Source: Maylandia zebra (taxonomy: Eukaryota; Chordata; Actinopteri; Cichliformes; Cichlidae). From it: a DNA stretch of 64,000 nucleotides. A program made the position numbers and the translations under genes. Each line of letters begins with the position of its first letter. Positions within the stretch are counted from its first letter, which is position 1. The DNA lies in contig NC_135176.1 of the NCBI RefSeq assembly GCF_041146795.1, positions 25,429,786 to 25,493,785 of the forward strand, in the 5' to 3' direction. The notes beneath the pieces were generated by a model. It was given only the letters and a program-made list of their open reading frames with translations. It was not told the origin of the DNA and searched no databases. Positions 58,673 to 64,000 of this stretch are shown piece by piece.

Positions 58673-61600
58673 CTAAAAAATAAAAATTTATTAATTAATT
58701 TTAAAAAAAAGAAAACCAACTGAAATCATGGATGATTTTCTGACAGCACGTCAAACTGAGTCACAGAGAGCCAGATGGCCTTATGTTACAAGGGTTAGTC
58801 CAACATTTTGGGGAACAAGAGTGCCATGACGTGACAGTTATGCTTCTCTAAAGAGTCACATAAACGTCTCTGCAGGCCTCATTTAAAGCCTGTTAGGATG
58901 CAGGTATAAGCACACATGAAAATTAAACCAACTCGGAAATATACTCACCGGCTACAATATCAGATACACCTGTTCAACCACTCGTTAATGCAAATATCTA
59001 ATCAGCCAATCACATGGTATCAACTCAGTGCATTTAGGCATGTAGTCGACCTGCCAAGCATCATAATAAGGACAAAACATGACATAAGAGAAACTGAACG
59101 TGGCATGGTCGTTTGCCCGAATATTTCAGTAACAGATTATCTGCTGGGATTTTCCCACACAGCCAAAGGAAGCGGTCAGTTCTCTGGGAGAAAATGAGGT
59201 AGCCAGAGGTCAGAGGAGAATGACCAAACTCCTTTGAGCTGTTAGGAAGGCAACAATAACATAAATAACTACTCATTACGACCAAGATGTGCAGAAGAGC
59301 ATCTTTAAATTTACAGCACATCACACCTTGAAGCAGATGGGCTACTGCAGCAGAAGACTACACCGGGTGTCGCTCCTATCAGCTAAGAATAGAAAACTGA
59401 GGCTACAATTCACACAGGATCACCAAAATTGGACAACAGAAGATTGGAAAAATGTTGCCTGGTCTGATGAATCTCAGTTTCTGCTGTAACACTTGGATTG
59501 TTCCTACTATGCCGTGAAGATGCAAGAATGGGATCCTAGCAAAGTATAACTAATAAAGTGGCCTTTGAGTGTGTTTGTTGTTCTGCTTAGCTTAGTGAGG
59601 AAGAGCTTGTGTGGCTCTGTCTGAAGGCCATGCGATTGCACCTATCAGTGCCTCTAAAACTGGCAGATAAGAAATAACCTTATATAATGCTTGTTTCTTT
59701 AAAAGAAAAAAAAAAAAGCAGATAGAGACATTTAAGCCCTTCAAATCTGAAAAATGTATTTGTCTATGACATAACACTCATTAAATACTCCATACTCCCA
59801 CATATATTTGGATATTATTCATTAAGGGGTTTAATTACATTTGGACAAACTGTGCCGTCAGTAAAGGGAACTAAGTGCACGAATAGCTCAGCAAAGACAA
59901 TAAAGAGGCGCTCCACATTCCCAGCATTTAAGGCACATCTTGAACAGTGGTCTTATGTTATGTAAATTAGCAGGTTTGCTAGGTTTGGTGTATTGATGTT
60001 TGTTAACATGTGTTGGCTGCTAAATAACCACTGAAATCTTTACTCTGATTTTACAGTTATAACACAAAACTTATTTCACTTTTCATTATCTGGATTTATC
60101 AATTTTTACTGTAAAATCTCTCAGAATCCTCCAAATTTAACTTTCAGAGACTCAAGTAAAAACTACAAATAAATAATTAATCCGTTCACAATAAAATCCA
60201 ACAGGAAGAAGCAGAAATTTGTCACAGTTTAGAAGCTTTGACCAAAAAATGTTCATGCATAATGTTTGCCAATTTAGCTTAAGTATACAAAAACACATTA
60301 AATCGGCTTTTCTGCCACCTGAAGCAAACACACTTCTTAGGTAAAACAACACAAATCGATTCCTTATAATGAATCCTGGAAGGAAATTACCGACACTACA
60401 ACTACACTTTTTTTTCTCTGTGCATTTTTTGTTAGTTTGGGTTTATTTACTCAATGCACTGAATTCTTTCAAGTAAAGCAGCTCAGACTCATTGCCTTTC
60501 TCGTGCATGATGTCATTGTGCTCTCATGAACAATCACCCCTCAAAATCTGTTGGTGAGGCAGGAGAAACACTATTACAGACATGTTAAACTACCCTCATT
60601 GGACCCCAGGTCATCAGCTTGAACAGGCTTTGAAGTAGGACAAGAAGAAAGAAAAACAGACCAGGTTGGTGAAGTAGTATCCATCCTCTCCGGTCATCAG
60701 CCTGCTGGGGTTGCAGAATCGGGTGATGTACTGGATGTTGGACTGAAGTCGTGGAGGATTAGCCTTCAACACGATGTAAATGAGCGCGGGGAGAAAGTCG
60801 TCGGCGGACGCCGGCTCGTTCTTGGTGATCCTAATAGCGCTGAAGATGTGTTTACTGCAGTGTGTGATGCAGGCCAGTTTGTCCCGAGGAACCCTCTTCG
60901 AATCCATCTCAATGATATCTGGAACAGACCAAGATTCGCTCATGAAGGCTGAAACAAAGAGCTAATCAGGTCACACGTTTATTAAGTAAAACTTATTTGT
61001 TCTGCTCTGGAGGTAAAATATATATAAGGATGATTTACAAATGACTTATTTCCATCCTGGCACTTAAAGAACATTATATATTCACAGCAGAGCGTCTGTC
61101 TTCACCATCTGCAGCACCAGACGTCGCACGGCGCTGCCAGATCAAATCCATTAGCAAGTTAAGCTCATTTCTACACATGAAGGATGGATGGAGCGACTGT
61201 TTGAAAGCCATACAGCTCAGTTTTAAAGACTACAAAGACAAGAAAAACCTCTTCAAAGGCAGACAAAAGGCTGCTTATTTCTCAAAGGAGAACATAGAAC
61301 AAAGAGCAGATATACACTCTTTTTCCACAATATTAAGAACACCTGCCTGAAACAGCCTATGTCCCCTCTGGGCTACAAAAACCATCAGGAGGTGTCCTGT
61401 GGCTCATATCCGTTGGGATAGGACCCTGTAGATAGGCAGTGGCTGATAGGCTTAACTTAACTGTGTGAAACTGTCTCTGTTCTTTGGATTATTGAACTTT
61501 AGCAAATGATTAAACTTCAGATAAAAACTCACTAGGTTTACAAGAACAGCCAATCAACTGCAATGCACACAGCATTATTGCCTCAGGCCCAAGATGGAAA

Positions 61601-63880
61601 GGTTGCCAGCGTCATTAAAGGGGGCAAGTTTCACTGACCCTATCGCCCTTCTAGATGTGTGTGGATGCACTGAGCGGGACAAAATGTTGTTTATTTGGAG
61701 TTTAAACAACAGAAATGGTTAAAATGTTCAATAAACTATATTTTCTGACATAATTTTGTAATATAATGTATACTTTATTTATCCCTGTATAGAAATTACT
61801 CTCTGCATTTAACCCATTCACTCTAGCGAAGCAGTGGGCAGCCAATCCAGCACCGAGGGAGCAGTGTGTAGGGACGGTACCTTGCTCAGGGGTACCTCAG
61901 GATAGCCATTCAGTGGATTTTAACCCCCGACCTTCAAACCACTCTACCTACTCAGCTATCCCTGCCCCTAATTTTGATAAATATTTGCAGACATTGATGT
62001 AAAGATGTGCACAGTCAGGATTTCTCAGTCTGCACCTTTTCCCATGCTGGATCACCTACAATTTTAATAAAAGACTCATAAATGGAGTAAATGAGTCAAA
62101 CTAAATTTAAGTGAGTCTAAGCAGTGAAGGTGAACCCTCATGGACTGCTGGCACATCTGTGTGTGAAGTTATAGACATGTTATAAAAAGGCATAATTCAC
62201 AGAGGTCAAAGCCATGTTTTGTAGGTGGCTGTAAATATGGTTTTTAATGCTGTTAACTTTTAAGATTTTAACATGGGAGTCTATGAGGACAGAGCCACTT
62301 TTGGAGCCAGCCTCAAGTGGCCATCAGAAGAACTGCAGTTTTTAGTTTGGGGTTCTAATTCACATTTTCAATCACTTTCAGTAGCAGGGTTTCAGACCGT
62401 CAAGGCCTTTGCCTTTGACTGCAACGGATCCCTACAGGAGAGATGGCCCATATTCAGGTGGATTTATACATTTCGCTTCTGGAGATGGATGGATTGCAAT
62501 TCAGGGAGCTTGGAAGCTCTTCATTGTGTTTCTCGAGCTGTTCCTCAATATTTTTCTGCAGAATGGCGGGGTCTATTATCTTTCTGGGGTAGGCCACTGT
62601 CTTTAAAGGATTGGGAGTCATTTCTAGGTTTCCAACAGCATGTACCAGGCGGGTGACAGATGTCCACTTGACTTCCAGCACCCAGTGACTCTGTGGTTTG
62701 TAACCATTTTCTGTACAATTTTACTTGGATTTTTAACTCCCCGAAACTGTTTTAATGAGGACACATTGTGTGTGGCAGAAACAAGTGAGGACAGCAGTGA
62801 TACTCATGACCAATCATTTATCTGATGGAGTAAAACATTCACTCTTTTTTAACTCAGATTTTGGTCTCTGTGAAGTTCACGACAAAACTGCAAAACGACA
62901 GCACCGCTAGGATCAAGCGCAATCAAACAGCGCGTCTGAGCGCTCGCTGACCTGTTATCGCTTTCACCACATTCTCAGAGACTTCCGGGATTTCTTCATC
63001 CATGGACACACAGAGCATCTGGATGGTCACCCAGTGCAAAGCCCTGCAACACAGAGAATCAGAATCAGAGACAAAAAAAAGGCATACAAACATTGTGTTC
63101 ATTCACGTAAGCCTGACACTCTTATTTTTTGTATTTTGTGTGTCTACATATGATGTAACCATACACATTTGTTACAGTCACTTCGCTCCAGGGTGACAAA
63201 CACATCAGACACGTGCAGTCAGCAGCTGCCACTGTGCTTCCAAATGTAAGAAAAACACAGCTAAAAATGGCTATTGTGTAATCAACTGCACAGACTCAGA
63301 AAGCATTCAGACTGAAGTTTTCACAGGCGGATGAAGATTAAAGGCGAGCGCTGTGCACTGAGGCTTTCTATTCACCAGGCACACACAGCTTACACATAAA
63401 AACCCCATGTTTGCACAAAATCTAATGCCAAAGCCAGGAAAATCCACAAAAATGACAATGTGACATAAAATATTATATTCTAAAAACACCAGGCTGTGCT
63501 GAGTTGTTCAGTCCAGGAAGAACCACCTTATCCTGTTCTGTGTGGCCAAGTCCTTCCTCTCGTCATCAGTGGTTTCTGGACAGAAAACGCTCTTGTACAG
63601 ACGAGTCATGATGTACTTTTCCACTTGGTCCATCACCTGCTCCACAGACTCAGAGGAGCCTGGTGAACAAAGGCACATTAGAGCATATAAAATACTGCTT
63701 GTGCTGCCATCTAGTGGCTTCTCAGACTGTTTGCGTTGAGAATGTCTTAATGATTGTTTTAAATACTTGAGGTAAAGTTGCAACTTCTGCAATCCTACCT
63801 TTAAAGTGAGTCATCAGGCGGTCGGCCAAATTCTGGTAGAAATCTTGAACGCACTCTGACAGCTCATCGGCACCCAGGTC
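58262..63880 (-). CDS. rabgef1: RABGEF1 (Rabex-5), Rab5 exchange factor, last five exons
   Basis: Exons 63880-63799, 63659-63527, 63043-62952, 60918-60662 and 58672-58262 join in phase to 324 codons plus stop. They cover [14 protein letters not shown], the VPS9 domain ([52 protein letters not shown]) and a coiled-coil tail ending [16 protein letters not shown], close to human NDKLPPPLQPQVYAG. The Asp of ADDFLP and the Tyr and Thr of GYYFTN are at the positions needed for Rab5 exchange in human Rabex-5 (D313, Y354, T357). Rabex-5 loads GTP on Rab5 at early endosomes with Rabaptin-5. The N-terminal zinc finger and ubiquitin-binding part lie beyond the right edge. Confidence 0.96.
58673..60661 (-). 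other. rabgef1 intron
   Basis: Contains the Tc1-like copy at 58942-59574; otherwise AT-rich with nothing gene-like. Confidence 0.6.
58942..59574 (+). mobile_element. Tc1-like element, internally deleted copy
   Basis: Left end cactcaccggctacaatat-type sequence through gcaaatatctaatcagcc, and right end aactaataaagtggcc. Transposase pieces include agattggaaaaatgttgcct and tggtctgatgaatctcagtt (WSDESQF). The 3' half of the gene after this is deleted. Same family as 2590, 5600 and 29835. Confidence 0.75.
60662..60918 (-). CDS. rabgef1: rabgef1 exon (VPS9 catalytic region)
   Basis: Completes Asp, then [60 protein letters not shown] and ends [10 protein letters not shown]. Donor gtctgt is unusual but GT is kept. 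Confidence 0.95.
61320..61440. repeat. dispersed repeat fragment
   Basis: The stretch ttaagaacacctgcctg to catcaggaggtgtcctgtgg and atccgttgggataggaccc resembles the repeat fragment at 33010-33175 in type. Ends not resolved. Confidence 0.35.
61759..61968 (-). mobile_element. tRNA-derived SINE, second family
   Basis: On the minus strand the head has an A-box-like TAGCTGAGTAGG and a worn B box GGGTTAAAATCC. The body includes ctgcccactgcttcgctaga, and the 3' end is aaataaagtatac. The target-site duplication taattttg lies at 61751-61758 and 61969-61976. Confidence 0.65.
62195..62350 (+). repeat. dispersed repeat, copy 3 (palindrome broken)
   Basis: Shares gggagtctatgaggaca, gccagcctcaagtggcca and gaactgcagtttt with the copies at 27722 and 36885. 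The second half of the palindrome is changed. Confidence 0.55.
62952..63043 (-). CDS. rabgef1: rabgef1 exon (VPS9, [11 protein letters not shown])
   Basis: Completes Arg, then [20 protein letters not shown] and [10 protein letters not shown], ending on one base. Acceptor gttgcag, donor gtcagc. Confidence 0.93.
63044..63526 (-). other. rabgef1 intron, nothing recognised
   Basis: No repeat or exon identified. Confidence 0.5.
63527..63659 (-). CDS. rabgef1: rabgef1 exon (VPS9 start)
   Basis: Completes Gly, then [40 protein letters not shown] and NRI. Acceptor tcaccag; donor gtggtt is weak but the phase and protein match are exact. Confidence 0.93.
63799..63880 (-). CDS. rabgef1: rabgef1 exon (helical region before VPS9)
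   Basis: [20 protein letters not shown] then RLMTHFK, before donor gtagga. Human has DLSIEEQSECAQDFYHNVAE. Acceptor ttttgtcaacag. The next upstream exon is outside the window; 63881-64000 is intron with nothing recognised. Confidence 0.92.
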
Positions 63881-64000
63881 CTGTTGACAAAAGACCTTAG
63901 AAGGTTCTTCGCGTGGAAAGTCATGGAAACATTCAAAAGTAAACGACTGGTGTCATTGAGTCAATGAGCGTCAGAGTACGTCGCACCTTCTTGCTTGACA

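Larger units (their letters stand above)
60919..62951 (-). other. rabgef1 intron with repeats
   Basis: Holds a dispersed repeat fragment (61320-61440), a SINE (61759-61968), a palindrome repeat copy (62195-62350) and an open region at 62273-62681 with no recognised family. Confidence 0.55.

Overview
The window is vertebrate nuclear DNA: split genes with GT-AG introns, long AT-rich introns, microsatellites and many decayed transposons. The proteins and the repeat types (Tc1-like elements, tRNA-derived SINEs, Tigger- and hAT-like elements, fish-type LINE tails) point to a ray-finned fish, probably a percomorph such as a cichlid. The species-level guess is inference. No bacterial, viral or CRISPR content was seen.

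Four protein-coding genes can be supported, all built from exons joined in phase by eye. (1) About 568-4747, minus: four small exons of a LAT/LAT2-like transmembrane adaptor with a short ectodomain, one membrane helix and a juxtamembrane CxxC palmitoylation motif. Its 3' end was not found and may lie outside the window. (2) 15213-25431, plus: complete four-exon kctd7, a 294-residue BTB/POZ protein, with a GC-rich promoter before it and a likely poly(A) site near 29050. (3) 44397-50345, plus: the complete coding region of a G-protein-gated inward rectifier (GIRK2 type, kcnj6), 415 residues in two coding exons. A probable non-coding first exon lies near 30.9-31.04 kb, and a short alternative terminal exon sits just after the first coding exon. 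(4) 63880-58262, minus: the last five exons of rabgef1 (Rabex-5), covering the VPS9 Rab5-exchange domain and the Rabaptin-binding tail. The 5' part lies beyond the right edge.

The rest is intron and intergenic DNA. Mobile-element remnants include at least four copies of one Tc1-like family (2.6, 5.6, 29.8 and 58.9 kb) and other Tc1 relics (16.1, 40.5 and 49.3 kb). A Tigger-like element with intact TIRs and TA flanks lies at 51.3-52.9 kb. Two hAT-like non-autonomous elements lie at 11.6 and 36.3 kb. Three tRNA-headed SINEs with target-site duplications lie at 6.24, 13.05 and 61.76 kb; the first is nested inside a Tc1 element. LINE relics lie at 25.9, 37.2, 39.3 and 55.4 kb. A dispersed repeat carrying an 18-bp palindrome also recurs.

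The genes do not form an operon-like unit. Gene order is the notable point: in human, KCTD7 and RABGEF1 are neighbours, whereas here a GIRK2-type gene lies between them and rabgef1 is convergent. The most useful leads are the alternative kcnj6 terminal exon, the small-exon LAT2-like gene, the nested SINE and the Tigger element beside the kcnj6 3' end.
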